Shown: positions 26,365 through 35,653 of the stretch, piece by piece
Numbering within the stretch: position 1 is the first letter of the stretch
Layout: the number at the start of each line of letters is the position of its first letter
DNA from: an uncultured Lachnospiraceae bacterium
GTDB lineage: Bacteria > Bacillota > Clostridia > Lachnospirales > Lachnospiraceae
Reading direction: 5' to 3'
DNA length: 64,000 nt
NCBI GenBank assembly: GCA_900316075.1
Contig: ONBT01000018.1
Coordinates: 31,767-95,766, forward strand
Notes under the pieces: model-generated
Seen by the model: only the letters and a program-made list of their open reading frames with translations
Databases searched by the model: none
Told to the model about the DNA's origin: nothing
Position numbers and translations under genes: made by a program

Positions 26365-27414
26365 ATGGCCGAAAAGAAATACCACAATTCATCCATCGAC
26401 ACCATGCGGGCCTTTGGGGCCCTGGCCATTGTCATGCTGCACGTGAACGCGTGCTGGCGGCTGAACCTCAACGGGGTGGAGGCCTACTACGGGATGAGGA
26501 CAGGCCGAGCCTTGTGCGAGGCCGGCCTCATGCTTATTGGCTCCCGCTGGGCAGTGCCGGTCTTTTTCATGATCACGGGCTTCCTCCTGCTGGATCCGGC
26601 AAAGGATATCCCCCTGAAAAAGAACCTTCATTATATAGAAAGAATGCTGCTGGTCCTTCTGATCTTCGGTTATCCCATGTGTCTGGCGGAGAGGGTTTTC
26701 CACGAGGGGGTGACCGGAGGTGCCTTCGCCTGGGCCTTCGGGGACCTGGTGACCGGCAATTGCTGGGGTCATATGTGGTACCTTTATTCCCTGGTCGGCA
26801 TCTACCTTCTGCTGCCCCTCCTGCGGCGCTTTACGGCGACGGCCACTGAGGCCGAGGAACTGTGGGTCCTGGCAGTCGGCGCCCTCTGCATCTCTGCGGC
26901 GGCAGCCTGCGCGAAGCTGGGCTTTGCCCTGACGGACTTCGGCATTTCAAATACTCTGGTAGGCCCATTCTACGCCCTTCTCGGCCATTTTCTCGGCCGC
27001 TCCGACTGGACAGGGCGTATCCCAAAACTCCTTCTTTACATTCTCCTCGCCCTTTCCATTGCGGTCACCGGAGCTTTCGAGGCTCTTGGCTTTGCCCGCC
27101 GGGACGAGTACGACGGCCCCTGCATGCCCTGGATTCTGGTCTTTTCCGCCTGTCTTTTCTTATTACTAATGCAGAGCCCCTCGGCAGAACGGACCGGTCA
27201 TCATCCTCTCATCCGTTTCCTGTCAAAACATTCATTCTGTATCTACCTATTGCATCCGGTGATGTTGAATTTCCTTACGAAATATCTTAAAATCTTTCCG
27301 GATATTCTGCCGGCAGTCGTCGGGGAGCTTGCCTTCTTCGGGGCGGCCCTGGGCTTTGCCATCGCCTGCTCACTCGTACTGCACTGCATCCCCGGCCTGA
27401 AGAAACTGCTGTAG
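26365..27414 (+). CDS. Acyltransferase family 3 membrane protein
   Basis: The protein has 349 residues and about ten helices. The N-terminal signature (SSIDTMRAFGALAIVMLHVNACW) has the conserved R and H of acyltransferase 3 proteins, followed by RWAVPVFFMITGFLLL. Such enzymes move acyl groups (often acetyl) onto extracytoplasmic sugars or other envelope targets. It starts three bases after the phosphatase gene with no good ribosome site visible, suggesting translational coupling. The target is unknown. Confidence 0.88.
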   Translation: MAEKKYHNSSIDTMRAFGALAIVMLHVNACWRLNLNGVEAYYGMRTGRALCEAGLMLIGSRWAVPVFFMITGFLLLDPAKDIPLKKNLHYIERMLLVLLIFGYPMCLAERVFHEGVTGGAFAWAFGDLVTGNCWGHMWYLYSLVGIYLLLPLLRRFTATATEAEELWVLAVGALCISAAAACAKLGFALTDFGISNTLVGPFYALLGHFLGRSDWTGRIPKLLLYILLALSIAVTGAFEALGFARRDEYDGPCMPWILVFSACLFLLLMQSPSAERTGHHPLIRFLSKHSFCIYLLHPVMLNFLTKYLKIFPDILPAVVGELAFFGAALGFAIACSLVLHCIPGLKKLL

Positions 27415-27541
27415 AGTGTCTGCAGGAGTTGCTTCTACGAGAACATGCGTCTAATGAGTTGGCAATGCCGCTCGAGCGGCAGGGTATATTTCGGGCTCTT
27501 CCCGCTGAGCAGGTTCCTTGCGGAGAGAACTGCGTTGGCGG

Positions 27542-27556
27542 TTTACATTAGTCATA
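27542..27556 (-). repeat. TATGACTAATGTAAA element
   Basis: A perfect copy, on the minus strand, of the dispersed 15-mer also found at 54370 and 54419. It lies just upstream of an AAAGGAG-ATG pair. Confidence 0.7.
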
Positions 27557-27670
27557 TAGGAAAGAAAGGAGCGTGAGTATATGGAAGCGGACAGTCACGG
27601 TCGATTGTGCACGAAAACCAGTGATAGCGCAGTCTCATGCACTCACTCTCCTGTGGTATTGTGTCTGGCG

Positions 27671-27707
27671 AATTGCAGATAGTACGCATTGCGTATGCCC
27701 TGCAATT
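27671..27707. repeat. Composite inverted repeat containing ACGC-N3-GCGT
   Basis: Outer arms AATTGCAG / CTGCAATT enclose inner arms TACGCA / TGCGTA. The inner core is the same palindrome as at 699, 16443 and 46976. Confidence 0.7.
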
Positions 27708-27771
27708 TGCCCGATGGACTTCTCCGGTGGGTGTCTGCGTCCGACTTGTGCGGGAAAACGGAGGCATTTTT

Positions 27772-28704
27772 ATGCTGGATTTTTTCATGACAAATGATAC
27801 GCTGATCCGGCGTATCGACGAGCCAGAAGAGGGCTGCTGGATTCGCCTGACGGACCCGACCCAGGCGGAAACCGAATACATTGCTGACCGCTTCGAGATG
27901 GACATCGCCGATGTCAGGGCCGCTCTCGATGATGAGGAGAGTTCCCGAATCAGTCTCGAAGACAATTATACTCTGATTCTTGTCGACATCCCTTCCGCCG
28001 AGGTCCGCAACAAGCGGCGCGGATACACGACCATTCCTCTCGGCATCCTCCTGAAGGAAGGCTATATCATAACGGTCTGCTCGGAAGAGACCACCGTTCT
28101 GACCCCTTTTGTGGACCGCCATGTCCGAACCTTTTCCACGAAGAAGCAGATGCGCTTCACCTACCAGATTCTCTACAACGTATGCATGCGCTACCAGGCC
28201 CTGCTTCGCGCCATCGACAAGAAAAGGACGGAACTGGAGGAAGGCATCGGAGAAGGCATGAAGGACAGTGACCTTGTGGACCTGCACGAGTTGGAATCCA
28301 ACCTCGTATACTTCGCCACGTCCCTGCGGGCGAACGGGGTGGTGCTGGACCGGCTGACCCGTTACGGGCGCCTGCGGCGGTATGAAGAGGACGACGAGCT
28401 CCTCGAAGACGTCATCATCGAAAACAAGCAGGCGATTGAGATGACCAGTATTTACCGGGATATCATCAACGGGACCCGGGAGCTCATGAGCTCCGTCATC
28501 AGCAACCGTCTGAATGAAGTCATGAAGGTCCTGACAAGTATCACGATTGTCATGAGCATCCCGACCATCATCGGCGGCCTCTGGGGAATGAACGTACCGG
28601 TTCCCCTGGCCCACGCCCCATTCGCATTTGCAATCATCTGTCTGGTCACCCTCGGCATTTGTCTGGTTACATTGCTGCTGCTTCGGAAGCGGAAGATGAT
28701 GTGA
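27772..28704 (+). CDS. corA: CorA-family divalent metal (Mg2+/Co2+) channel
   Basis: The protein has 310 residues. The cytoplasmic N-terminal domain (1-245) ends in a long stalk helix. Two C-terminal helices are joined by a loop, with the pore signature GMN present in GGLWGMNVPVPL near 272-283. The C-terminus is basic (LLLRKRKMM). The ATG at 27772 is chosen because GGAGG lies seven bases upstream; the frame extends farther but without a site. It mediates metal uptake across the inner membrane; ion preference within the family cannot be told. It has a long, structured upstream spacer. Confidence 0.92.
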   Translation: MLDFFMTNDTLIRRIDEPEEGCWIRLTDPTQAETEYIADRFEMDIADVRAALDDEESSRISLEDNYTLILVDIPSAEVRNKRRGYTTIPLGILLKEGYIITVCSEETTVLTPFVDRHVRTFSTKKQMRFTYQILYNVCMRYQALLRAIDKKRTELEEGIGEGMKDSDLVDLHELESNLVYFATSLRANGVVLDRLTRYGRLRRYEEDDELLEDVIIENKQAIEMTSIYRDIINGTRELMSSVISNRLNEVMKVLTSITIVMSIPTIIGGLWGMNVPVPLAHAPFAFAIICLVTLGICLVTLLLLRKRKMM

Positions 28705-28707
28705 TTT

Positions 28708-28825
28708 GTCACGATTCGTGCGTTTGAATATAAGGCGCGCGAATCGTGACGGCCTGCGGATATGCGTGATTGCGGGCTTTATGCTTTGTAAATCGTGCCG
28801 ACGCTCCGGATTTTCCGGGGCGCCG
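28708..28825. repeat. Two hairpins between corA and the YhhN gene
   Basis: The first hairpin has perfect 11-bp arms GTCACGATTCG / CGAATCGTGAC (28708-28718 and 28740-28750), extending inward with one mismatch. The second has arms CGACGCTCCGG (28799-28809) and CCGGGGCGCCG (28815-28825), pairing with one mismatch and one wobble around a short AT loop. Neither is followed by a clear T run. They may terminate corA or stabilise message ends. Confidence 0.6.
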
Positions 28826-28846
28826 ACTTGGTTTTGAGGTGGAAAT

Positions 28847-29620
28847 ATGCTTGTTACAATACTGCGGATTGTATTGGCTGTGGCGGCGGTCATCAATGTC
28901 TACGGCTGTTGGTCCATGAACAAGAGGATTGCCGACGTCTCCAAGGTCTTCCTGATGCCCCTGGTCATGGCTATCTATTTCGCCCGGCTCGCTCAGAATG
29001 CAGCAACTGCCTTGCCCGGCGCTGCCGGGAATGCGGCCGGCGGAGCGGGGACGGGACTCGCGGGAAATGCGTCGGCTGTTGGCGGGACAGGTGCAGGACT
29101 TTTCGCTGCCCTTTCCATCCCCCTTCTTCTCGGCATGATTGCAGGCTATCTCGGTGACATCTTTCTTCTGAAAGACAGCCTTTTCGCGGCCGGCCTCGGG
29201 GCCTTCCTCTGCGGCCATATCTTCTATATAATAGCCTTCACAAGGGACATCGTCTGGAAGCCGCAGACGGCCCTGCTTCTTCTCATCCTCATTCCCTATA
29301 TCATCTATATTCTCTGGCTGAAGAAGCACCTGATTCCCTGGGTTCCGGCAAATATGAAGATACCAGTCTTTGTCTACATGGCGGCTATTGTCGCCATGAG
29401 CGTATCCGCCTTCCTGCGCTTTTCGGCCGTGGGCGACGGACTCTCTGCGGAATATATCTTCTATACCTTCCTCGGGAGCGTCCTTTTTGTGGCCTCGGAC
29501 AGTATTCTTGCTATGACGGTCTTTAAGCGGGACGTGGGCTCTTTCATGGAAGTCGGAGTGATGATCACCTATGTCTTTGCCCAATTCCTCATCATGTGGG
29601 GCATGGTAAATGCAGTCTGA
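28847..29620 (+). CDS. YhhN/TMEM86-family membrane protein (lysoplasmalogenase-like)
   Basis: The protein has 257 residues and about eight helices. Family marks are KVFLMPL in helix 2, GYLGDIFLL with the conserved Asp, and the late FVASDSILAM segment with a second Asp. Characterised relatives hydrolyse the vinyl-ether bond of lysoplasmalogens. Clostridia can make plasmalogens, so such a role is plausible but unproven here. A Gly/Ala-rich insertion (about 48-80) between helices 2 and 3 is unusual. GAGGTGG precedes the ATG. Confidence 0.8.
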   Translation: MLVTILRIVLAVAAVINVYGCWSMNKRIADVSKVFLMPLVMAIYFARLAQNAATALPGAAGNAAGGAGTGLAGNASAVGGTGAGLFAALSIPLLLGMIAGYLGDIFLLKDSLFAAGLGAFLCGHIFYIIAFTRDIVWKPQTALLLLILIPYIIYILWLKKHLIPWVPANMKIPVFVYMAAIVAMSVSAFLRFSAVGDGLSAEYIFYTFLGSVLFVASDSILAMTVFKRDVGSFMEVGVMITYVFAQFLIMWGMVNAV

Positions 29621-29640
29621 CCGGTGTCTTGCGCGGCGCG

Positions 29641-29821
29641 GGAGAAGAATTGTTAAGATAGCTGAAAGTTTCTCCTTTTGCCGGGAGGGCCGGAGAGTTC
29701 CGCCGCCGGGAAAGAGAGAAGAATTGTTGAGACAGCAGAAATTTCTCTTTTCTCCGGTTGAGCGGAAGAGTGCCGCCGCCGGAAAGAGAGAAGAATAGCT
29801 TGAAATGAAGGAATCCTCTCT
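29641..29821 (+). repeat. 73-nt-period hairpin array, locus 3 (3 units)
   Basis: Three units lie at 29641-29675, 29715-29748 and 29787-29821, with ends 73 nt apart. Units begin (G/A)GAGAAGAAT and end TTCTC(C/T) or a close variant. Units 1 and 2 share GAAGAATTGTT(A/G)AGA. The intervals contain GCCGCCG(G)-rich blocks. Unlike the other three loci, this array lies between two genes on the same strand, and it ends 28 nt before the next gene. Confidence 0.88.
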
Positions 29822-29848
29822 TTACCGGCAGAGGATGGGAGAATATCT

Positions 29849-30862
29849 ATGCTGATAGCTGACGGCTGGAAAGATTTTGAGGTCCTCGACTGCGACGGGG
29901 GCGAGAAGCTGGAGCGGTGGGGGGACTATATCCTCCTGCGGCCGGACCCCCAGGTCATCTGGAGGACCGGGCGGAAGGCCCCTGAATGGAAGAAACTTTC
30001 CGGCCACTATCATCGCTCAGCCAAGGGCGGGGGCGACTGGGAAATCTTTGACCTGCCTGAGGAATGGCAGATCGGCTACACTCTTTCTTCTATAGAAAAG
30101 GAAATCCGTTTCAACCTCCGTCCCTTCAAGTTCAAGCACACGGGCGTCTTCCCGGAGCAGGCGGCCAACTGGGAAATCTTCTCGAAGCTGATTGCCGACA
30201 GGAAAGCTGCGGAACCGGACCGGGAAGTGAAAGTCCTGAATCTCTTTGCCTACACCGGCGGGGCCACCATGGCGGCCGCGGCAGCAGGAGCGAGTGTCAC
30301 CCACGTCGATGCAAGCAAAGGCATGGTCGGCTGGGCGAAGGACAACGCGGGCGCGAGCCATCTTGCGAGCGCCCCCATCCGCTGGCTTGTGGACGACTGT
30401 GTGAAGTTTGTTGAGCGGGAAATCCGCCGGGGCAATCACTACGACGCCGTCATCATGGACCCGCCCTCCTACGGCCGCGGGCCCAAGGGAGAAATCTGGA
30501 AGATTGAAGATTCTGTCTGGTACCTCGTGAATATCTGCGCCCAGCTGCTTTCCGACAAGCCCCTATTCTTCCTTATCAATTCTTATACCACGGGTCTGCA
30601 GCCGGCGGTGCTTTCCTATATGCTCTCGGCAGTCCTTACGCAGGGGCGGACCGGGGGCGTCGGCTACAGGACGACTGAAGCAGACGATGCGCAGAAGAAT
30701 CAGGAGCAGGATGGGAATACCGGGGATGCTTACGAGGGCGGCTCTGCTCCTGAGGCCGGCAGGAAATTTTCCTGCCGCGTCACCGCCAGCGAAATCGGCC
30801 TTCCCGTGAAGCACACCGGCCTCGTCCTCCCCTGTGGCGCGTCGGGGATGGCGGTATTCTAA
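29849..30862 (+). CDS. Class I SAM-dependent methyltransferase (RlmI-like group)
   Basis: The protein has 337 residues. The SAM site is VLNLFAYTGGATMAAAAAGA (about 131-150), followed by the acidic loop VTHVDASKG. The catalytic-pocket motif is VIMDPPSYGRGPKGE near 206-220. The N-terminal region resembles RlmI-type rRNA cytosine methyltransferases, but the PUA domain is not evident. A hydrophilic insertion near 270-305 (QGRTGGVGYRTTEADDAQKN and beyond) precedes the C-terminal strand. The target is probably RNA, but this is uncertain. The start codon follows GGATGGGAGAA, just after array 3. Confidence 0.82.
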   Translation: MLIADGWKDFEVLDCDGGEKLERWGDYILLRPDPQVIWRTGRKAPEWKKLSGHYHRSAKGGGDWEIFDLPEEWQIGYTLSSIEKEIRFNLRPFKFKHTGVFPEQAANWEIFSKLIADRKAAEPDREVKVLNLFAYTGGATMAAAAAGASVTHVDASKGMVGWAKDNAGASHLASAPIRWLVDDCVKFVEREIRRGNHYDAVIMDPPSYGRGPKGEIWKIEDSVWYLVNICAQLLSDKPLFFLINSYTTGLQPAVLSYMLSAVLTQGRTGGVGYRTTEADDAQKNQEQDGNTGDAYEGGSAPEAGRKFSCRVTASEIGLPVKHTGLVLPCGASGMAVF

Positions 30863-31230
30863 TTGTATTCAATAAAGAACAATATTTCTTCAAAAATCCT
30901 TGCAGACCGGGGGAAATCTTGGTATAGTACCACTTGCTGTGACATTGATAGCGTAGATGTATGAGATTGCTGTTTCCGCATGAGTGACGGACCAACCCAC
31001 CGAGCACTGAAGCGGCCGCAGGGAACTCGTACGGAGCGAATGTCAAGTTCAGGAAACTGGCGACAACGTGCAGCTGTACAAACAATCGGTCTACATATGG
31101 TAGAAACGCCCGCGGTAAGTCAATTGCGGCCTTTTTCAGAAGAGGCATGCGGACACGCCCGGGGCAGTGTAATGTACAGTCACCACTTGTCGTACTCTTA
31201 AAAAGTGCGAATAAGGAGGCGGCTTTTTTT
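30863..31230. other. Promoter and long leader of the S10 ribosomal cluster
   Basis: This 368-nt stretch has no gene. After the promoter at 30900 comes a transcribed leader of about 300 nt. Near its end, CCGC (31110) and GCGG (31126) flank 12 nt and are followed by CTTTTT, a weak attenuator-like arrangement. GGAGGCGG precedes rpsJ. Regulation by a ribosomal protein is possible, but I cannot match the leader to a known family. Confidence 0.6.
30900..30928 (+). promoter_or_regulatory. Predicted sigma-A promoter for the ribosomal cluster
   Basis: TTGCAG at 30900, a 17-bp spacer and TATAGT at 30923. It is about 300 nt upstream of rpsJ, with no other gene between them. Confidence 0.75.
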
Positions 31231-31536
31231 ATGGCAACAATGAGAATTACCCTGAAGGCTTATGATCACGAGCTTGTTGATCAGTCCGCACAGAAGATCA
31301 TCGACACCGTGAAGAAGAACGGTGAGGCGGTCAGCGGTCCTGTACCCCTTCCCACGAAGAAGGAAGTTGTTACTATCCTTCGTGCGGTTCACAAGTACAA
31401 GGATTCCCGGGAGCAGTTCGAGCAGAGAACACACAAGCGGCTCATCGACATCCTGACTCCCACCCAGACTACGATTGATGCTCTTTCCCGTCTGGAAATG
31501 CCTGCAGGCGTAGACATCAATATCAAGATGAAATAA
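31231..31536 (+). CDS. rpsJ: Ribosomal protein S10
   Basis: The protein has 101 residues and starts [20 protein letters not shown]. The conserved loop [17 protein letters not shown] is followed by [14 protein letters not shown]. It binds 16S rRNA in the 30S head and is the first gene of the cluster. ATG 31231 is chosen because it matches the family N-terminus and follows GGAGGCGG; the frame continues upstream into the leader. The usual upstream neighbour in many Firmicutes, tuf, is absent here. Confidence 0.98.
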   Translation: MATMRITLKAYDHELVDQSAQKIIDTVKKNGEAVSGPVPLPTKKEVVTILRAVHKYKDSREQFEQRTHKRLIDILTPTQTTIDALSRLEMPAGVDINIKMK

Positions 31537-31617
31537 TCATCGCGATATCTCAAATTTTGGTACCAATATATGAACCTCAGGGTTGCACATGAGGTTCCGC
31601 TATAGGAGGAATTTTTT

Positions 31618-32301
31618 ATGAACAAGGCAATACTTACGAGGAAGCTGGGTATGACCCAGATCTTCGGCGACAACGGCGAGCTCATCCCCGTTACTGTTCT
31701 TGAGGCTGGTCCCTGCGTAGTTACCCAGGTCAAGACGGTAGAGAACGACGGCTATGAGGCAGTTCAGGTCGGCTTCGTAGATGACAAGGAAAAGGTCACC
31801 ACGAAAGACGCGAACGGCGTTAAGTCCGTTGCTCACCGTCACGGCACGAACAAGCCGGAGGCAGGCCACTTCAAGAAGGCCGGCGTTTCCGCAAAGCGTT
31901 ATGTTCGTGAGTTCCGTTTTGACAACTCTTCCGAATATCAGCTGGCTCAGGAAATCAAGGCCGACATCTTCGCTGAAGGCGATCATGTAGATGCTACCGG
32001 CATCACCAAGGGCAAGGGCTTCCAGGGCGCTATCAAGAGACTCGGTCAGCACAGAGGACCCATGGCTCACGGTTCCAAGTTCCACCGTCATCAGGGTTCC
32101 AACGGTTCCTGCTCCACACCGAGCCGTGTATTCAAGGGTAAGGGAATGCCCGGTCAGATGGGCGGCGTTCGTGCCACAGTACAGAACCTGCGCGTCGTAA
32201 AGGTAGACCCTGAAAAGAATCTTCTTCTCGTCAAGGGCGCAGTTCCGGGACCCAAGAAGTCCCTCGTAACCATCAAAGAGTCTGTAAAGGCTTCTAAGTA
32301 A
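31618..32301 (+). CDS. rplC: Ribosomal protein L3
   Basis: The protein has 227 residues and starts [16 protein letters not shown]. The conserved central loop [22 protein letters not shown] lies near the peptidyl transferase centre of the 50S subunit. Residues after about 200 are a normal C-terminal extension. TAGGAGGAATTTTTT precedes the ATG. It follows rpsJ after 81 nt. Confidence 0.98.
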   Translation: MNKAILTRKLGMTQIFGDNGELIPVTVLEAGPCVVTQVKTVENDGYEAVQVGFVDDKEKVTTKDANGVKSVAHRHGTNKPEAGHFKKAGVSAKRYVREFRFDNSSEYQLAQEIKADIFAEGDHVDATGITKGKGFQGAIKRLGQHRGPMAHGSKFHRHQGSNGSCSTPSRVFKGKGMPGQMGGVRATVQNLRVVKVDPEKNLLLVKGAVPGPKKSLVTIKESVKASK

Positions 32302-32321
32302 TCGGGAAGGAGGAATCATCG

Positions 32322-32951
32322 ATGGCTGAAGTATCTGTATTCTCTACAGAAGGAAAAGAGACAGGAAAGATCGATCTTTCCGATGCCGTTTTCGGAATCG
32401 AGCCGAACGAGCATCTCGTACATATGGCTGTTAAGCAGTTCCTGGCAAATCAGCGTCAGGGCACCCAGAAGGCAAAGACCCGCTCCGAAGTAAGCGGCGG
32501 CGGCAAGAAGCCCTGGAGACAGAAGGGAACCGGCCATGCACGGCAGGGTTCGACAAGAGCTCCCCAGTGGAAGGGTGGCGGAATGGTATTCGCACCCGTT
32601 CCCAGAGATTATTCTTTCAAGATGAACAAGAAAGAAAAGAGAATCGCTTTAAAGAGCGTCCTTTCTTCCAAGGTCCTTGACAAGAAGCTCTGCGTGATCG
32701 ACGGCCTTTCCTTTACAGAGCCCAAGACAAAGGAATTCGCAAAGGTTCTTTCAAACCTGAACCTTGACAAGGCAATCTTCGTAATCGACGAGAAGGATGC
32801 AGACCGGACAAACATCATTCTTTCCGCAAAGAACATCCCCACTGTCATCACGGCAGCTCCGAACACCATCAACGTCTTCGACCTGCTCAAGTATGACACC
32901 GTCGTCCTGACGAAGGATGCAGCAAAGACAATCGAGGAGGTTTATGCATAA
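32322..32951 (+). CDS. rplD: Ribosomal protein L4
   Basis: The protein has 209 residues. The exit-tunnel loop contains GGGKKPWRQKGTGHARQGS, the L4 signature. A globular domain follows, with a C-terminal DLLKYDTVVLTKDA. GGAAGGAGGAATC precedes the ATG. Its stop overlaps the rplW start by one base. In some bacteria L4 represses this operon; nothing visible here shows it. Confidence 0.98.
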   Translation: MAEVSVFSTEGKETGKIDLSDAVFGIEPNEHLVHMAVKQFLANQRQGTQKAKTRSEVSGGGKKPWRQKGTGHARQGSTRAPQWKGGGMVFAPVPRDYSFKMNKKEKRIALKSVLSSKVLDKKLCVIDGLSFTEPKTKEFAKVLSNLNLDKAIFVIDEKDADRTNIILSAKNIPTVITAAPNTINVFDLLKYDTVVLTKDAAKTIEEVYA

Positions 32952-33262
32952 TGGCTACGATCGAATATTATGACGTCATCCTTCGCCCCGTTGTGACTGA
33001 GAAGTCCATGGGTGAGATGAGTGACAAGAAGTACACCTTCCTCGTTGCCCCTGAGGCTACGAAGCCCATGATCAAAAACGCTGTTGAGAAGATGTTCGAC
33101 GGCGTCAAGGTCGCTTCCGTTACGACTCAGAACAAGGACGGCAAGACCCGCCGCCGGAATTCCCGCAGCGGAATTTCCACAGGCAAGACTGCAAAGGTCA
33201 AGAAGGCAGTCGTAAAGCTTACAGAGGATTCCAAAGACATCGAGCTTTTCGGTGGACTTTGA
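32951..33262 (+). CDS. rplW: Ribosomal protein L23
   Basis: The protein has 103 residues. It starts at the ATG overlapping the rplD stop (TAATG). Conserved blocks are DVILRPVVTEKSMGEM and KYTFLVAPEATKPMIKNAVE. L23 lines the polypeptide exit and is a docking site for trigger factor and the signal recognition particle. A 129-nt spacer with two small hairpins (GTCCC gtca GGGAC; AACAC/GTGTGTT) separates it from rplB. Confidence 0.97.
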   Translation: MATIEYYDVILRPVVTEKSMGEMSDKKYTFLVAPEATKPMIKNAVEKMFDGVKVASVTTQNKDGKTRRRNSRSGISTGKTAKVKKAVVKLTEDSKDIELFGGL

Positions 33263-33391
33263 TCTGGACTGTCCCGTCAGGGACGTATGATGTGAGCTTC
33301 AGGCACATACCTCGTGCCGGGCAGGGCGACCTGCTTTCAAACACTTAAGCGTGTGTTTCGCGATAATTAACACTATGAAAGGAATTAAGTA

Positions 33392-34234
33392 ATGGGTATC
33401 AAGAGTTACAATCCCTATACTCCTTCCCGCAGGAACATGACCGGTTCTGACTTCGCTGAGATTACGAAGAAGACCCCCGAGAAGTCCCTCCTTGCGAAGA
33501 AGAGTAAGAACGCGGGAAGAAATAACCAGGGCAAGATCACCGTTCGTCATCAGGGCGGCGGCAACCGTCAGAAGTACAGAATCATCGACTTCAAGCGGCA
33601 GAAGGACGGGGTTGCCGGCAAGGTAATCGGCATTGAGTACGACCCCAACCGTACAGTAAACATCGCCCTCATCTCCTATGCAGACGGTGAGAAGGCATAC
33701 ATCCTGGCTCCCCAGGGCCTCAAGGACGGCCAGACCATCATGAACGGTCCGGACGCCGAGGTTACCGTAGGCAACTGCCTTCCCCTTTCCAAGGTGCCTG
33801 TAGGTACCATGGTTCACAATATCGAGCTCCTTCCCGGCAAGGGCGGCCAGATGGTTCGTACCGCTGGTTCCGCTGCCCAGCTCATGGCAAAGGAAGGAAA
33901 GTATGCAACCCTTCGTCTTCCTTCGGGCGAGATGCGGATGGTTCCCCTCGAGTGCCGCGCAAGTATCGGCGTTCTCGGCAACGGTGAGCATTCCCTCGTC
34001 AAGATCGGCAAGGCCGGCCGCAAGCGGCACATGGGCATTCGTCCTACCGTCCGCGGTTCCGTCATGAACCCGAACGACCATCCTCACGGCGGTGGTGAAG
34101 GTAAGGCGCCTGTCGGACGTCCCGGTCCCTCTACTCCCTGGGGTAAGCCTGCTATGGGTCTGAAGACCAGAAAGCACAAGAAGCAGTCCAACAAGCTGAT
34201 CGTCCGCAGAAGAGACGGTCGGGCTATTAAGTAA
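33392..34234 (+). CDS. rplB: Ribosomal protein L2
   Basis: The protein has 280 residues. It carries the L2 RNA-binding fold and the signature [16 protein letters not shown] near 224-239, including the His essential for peptidyl transferase assembly. The C-terminus is basic. The ATG follows GAAAGGAATTAAGTA. It is joined to rpsS by a 12-nt spacer. Confidence 0.98.
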   Translation: MGIKSYNPYTPSRRNMTGSDFAEITKKTPEKSLLAKKSKNAGRNNQGKITVRHQGGGNRQKYRIIDFKRQKDGVAGKVIGIEYDPNRTVNIALISYADGEKAYILAPQGLKDGQTIMNGPDAEVTVGNCLPLSKVPVGTMVHNIELLPGKGGQMVRTAGSAAQLMAKEGKYATLRLPSGEMRMVPLECRASIGVLGNGEHSLVKIGKAGRKRHMGIRPTVRGSVMNPNDHPHGGGEGKAPVGRPGPSTPWGKPAMGLKTRKHKKQSNKLIVRRRDGRAIK

Positions 34235-34246
34235 GGAGGAAGAGAA

Positions 34247-34528
34247 ATGGCACGTTCACTTAAGAAGGGCCCCTTCGCTGATGAGAGCCTCATGAAAAAG
34301 GTCGAAGCCGTTAACGCTTCCGGTGACAAGTCCGTCATCAAGACCTGGTCCAGAAGATCCACGATCTTCCCCCAGATGGTCGGCCTTACAATCGCCGTAC
34401 ATGACGGCCGCAAGCATGTTCCCGTATACATCACGGAAGACATGGTCGGCCACAAGCTCGGCGAGTTCGTTCAGACACGTACATACAGAGGACACAACGG
34501 CAACGAAAAGAAGACCGCTGTTAAGTAA
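34247..34528 (+). CDS. rpsS: Ribosomal protein S19
   Basis: The protein has 93 residues. The start [20 protein letters not shown] and the motif [21 protein letters not shown] are diagnostic. It sits in the 30S head near S13. AAGGAGGAAGAG precedes the ATG. Confidence 0.98.
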   Translation: MARSLKKGPFADESLMKKVEAVNASGDKSVIKTWSRRSTIFPQMVGLTIAVHDGRKHVPVYITEDMVGHKLGEFVQTRTYRGHNGNEKKTAVK

Positions 34529-34552
34529 TAGACGGAAGGAGGAAAAAGAATC

Positions 34553-34942
34553 ATGGCAAACGGACATAGAACCCAGATCAAGCGTGAGAGAAACGAGAAT
34601 AATAAAGAAACGCGTCCTTCCGCTAAGCTTTCATATGCCAGAATGAGCACCACAAAGGCAGCCTTCGTTCTTGACGCCATCCGCGGCAAGGACGTAGAGA
34701 CCGCTCTGGCAATTGTCACATACAATCCCCGTTATGCTTCAAGCGTCATCCGGAAGCTTCTCGAGTCTGCGATCGCAAACGCTGAGAACAACAACGGCTT
34801 GAATGCAAAGGACCTCTACGTAGCAGAGGCTTATGCAAACCGCGGACCTATCATGAAGCGTATCCGGCCGAGGGCACAGGGACGGGCTTACCGCATCGAG
34901 AAGCGGACCAGCCACATTACCATTGTGCTTGATGAGAAGTAA
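34553..34942 (+). CDS. rplV: Ribosomal protein L22
   Basis: The protein has 129 residues, with conserved YARMSTTKAAFVLDAIRGK and the C-terminal tunnel hairpin RGPIMKRIRPRAQGRAYRI. It has a longer hydrophilic N-terminus than the shortest family members. GGAAGGAGGAAAAAG precedes the ATG. L22 lines the exit tunnel; macrolide-resistance changes arise in this hairpin in other species. Confidence 0.98.
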   Translation: MANGHRTQIKRERNENNKETRPSAKLSYARMSTTKAAFVLDAIRGKDVETALAIVTYNPRYASSVIRKLLESAIANAENNNGLNAKDLYVAEAYANRGPIMKRIRPRAQGRAYRIEKRTSHITIVLDEK

Positions 34943-34954
34943 TAGGAGGAAAAC

Positions 34955-35653
34955 ATGGGACAGAAAGTAAATCCTCATGGCTTAAGAGTCGGCATTATCA
35001 AGGACTGGGAATCCAAGTGGTATGCTCCCGCTGATAAGTTCGCCGATGATCTGAATGAAGATTACAGAATCCGGAAATTCCTGAAGAAGAAGCTTTACGC
35101 TGCAGGCATTTCCAAGATTGAGATCGAGCGCGCAAGCGACCGACTCAAGGTTACCGTATATACAGCAAAGCCCGGCGTCGTAATCGGCAAGGGCGGTGCT
35201 GAAATCGAGAAGATCAAGACCGAGCTTTCCAACCTCGTAAACGAGGGCAAGGACAAGAAGGACCGCGAGAAGCTTTCCATCGACATCAAGGAAATCAAGC
35301 GTCCTGACCGCGATGCCCAGCTCGTTGCCGAGAACATCGCAGAGCAGCTCGAGAACCGTGTTTCCTTCCGCCGGGCTATGAAGTCCTGCATGCAGCGGAC
35401 CATGAAGGCCGGCGCTCTCGGAATCAAGACCACCTGCGCAGGCCGTCTTGGTGGTGCGGATATGGCCCGGATCGAGACCTACAATGAGGGAACCATTCCC
35501 CTTCAGACTCTTCGTGCCGACATCGACTACGGCTTCGCTGAAGCAGACACGACTTACGGCAAGGTAGGCGTCAAGGTCTGGATCTACAAGGGTGAAGTTC
35601 TTCCCCAGAAGAAGAGACAAGTGAAGGGAGGCTCCTCCAATGTTAATGCCTAA
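34955..35653 (+). CDS. rpsC: Ribosomal protein S3
   Basis: The protein has 232 residues. The N-terminus [20 protein letters not shown], the KH motif [14 protein letters not shown] (about 73-86) and the C-terminal domain with [14 protein letters not shown] [11 protein letters not shown] identify it. It forms part of the mRNA entry site. Its last 14 nt overlap the rplP start. Confidence 0.98.
   Translation: MGQKVNPHGLRVGIIKDWESKWYAPADKFADDLNEDYRIRKFLKKKLYAAGISKIEIERASDRLKVTVYTAKPGVVIGKGGAEIEKIKTELSNLVNEGKDKKDREKLSIDIKEIKRPDRDAQLVAENIAEQLENRVSFRRAMKSCMQRTMKAGALGIKTTCAGRLGGADMARIETYNEGTIPLQTLRADIDYGFAEADTTYGKVGVKVWIYKGEVLPQKKRQVKGGSSNVNA

Larger units (their letters stand above)
27415..27771. 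other. 357-nt spacer with several inverted repeats before corA
   Basis: The spacer contains a perfect 16-nt palindrome (TGCCGCTCGAGCGGCA) at 27466-27481 and the 15-mer TTTACATTAGTCATA at 27542-27556. A ribosome-like site AAAGGAG with ATG 27581 follows, opening a 33-codon frame of no recognised family that ends at 27682. A composite inverted repeat at 27671-27707 (AATTGCAG...TACGCA T TGCGTA...CTGCAATT) comes next. It may be a structured leader for the CorA-type gene. I do not recognise it as an M-box. Confidence 0.5.

Noticed and set aside
27415..27771. M-box or other Mg2+ riboswitch before corA
   Set aside because: The conserved core elements were not visible. Only palindromes and dispersed repeats are present.
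27573..27797. 74-codon frame overlapping the CorA gene start
   Set aside because: It overlaps the better supported CorA start and shows no family features.
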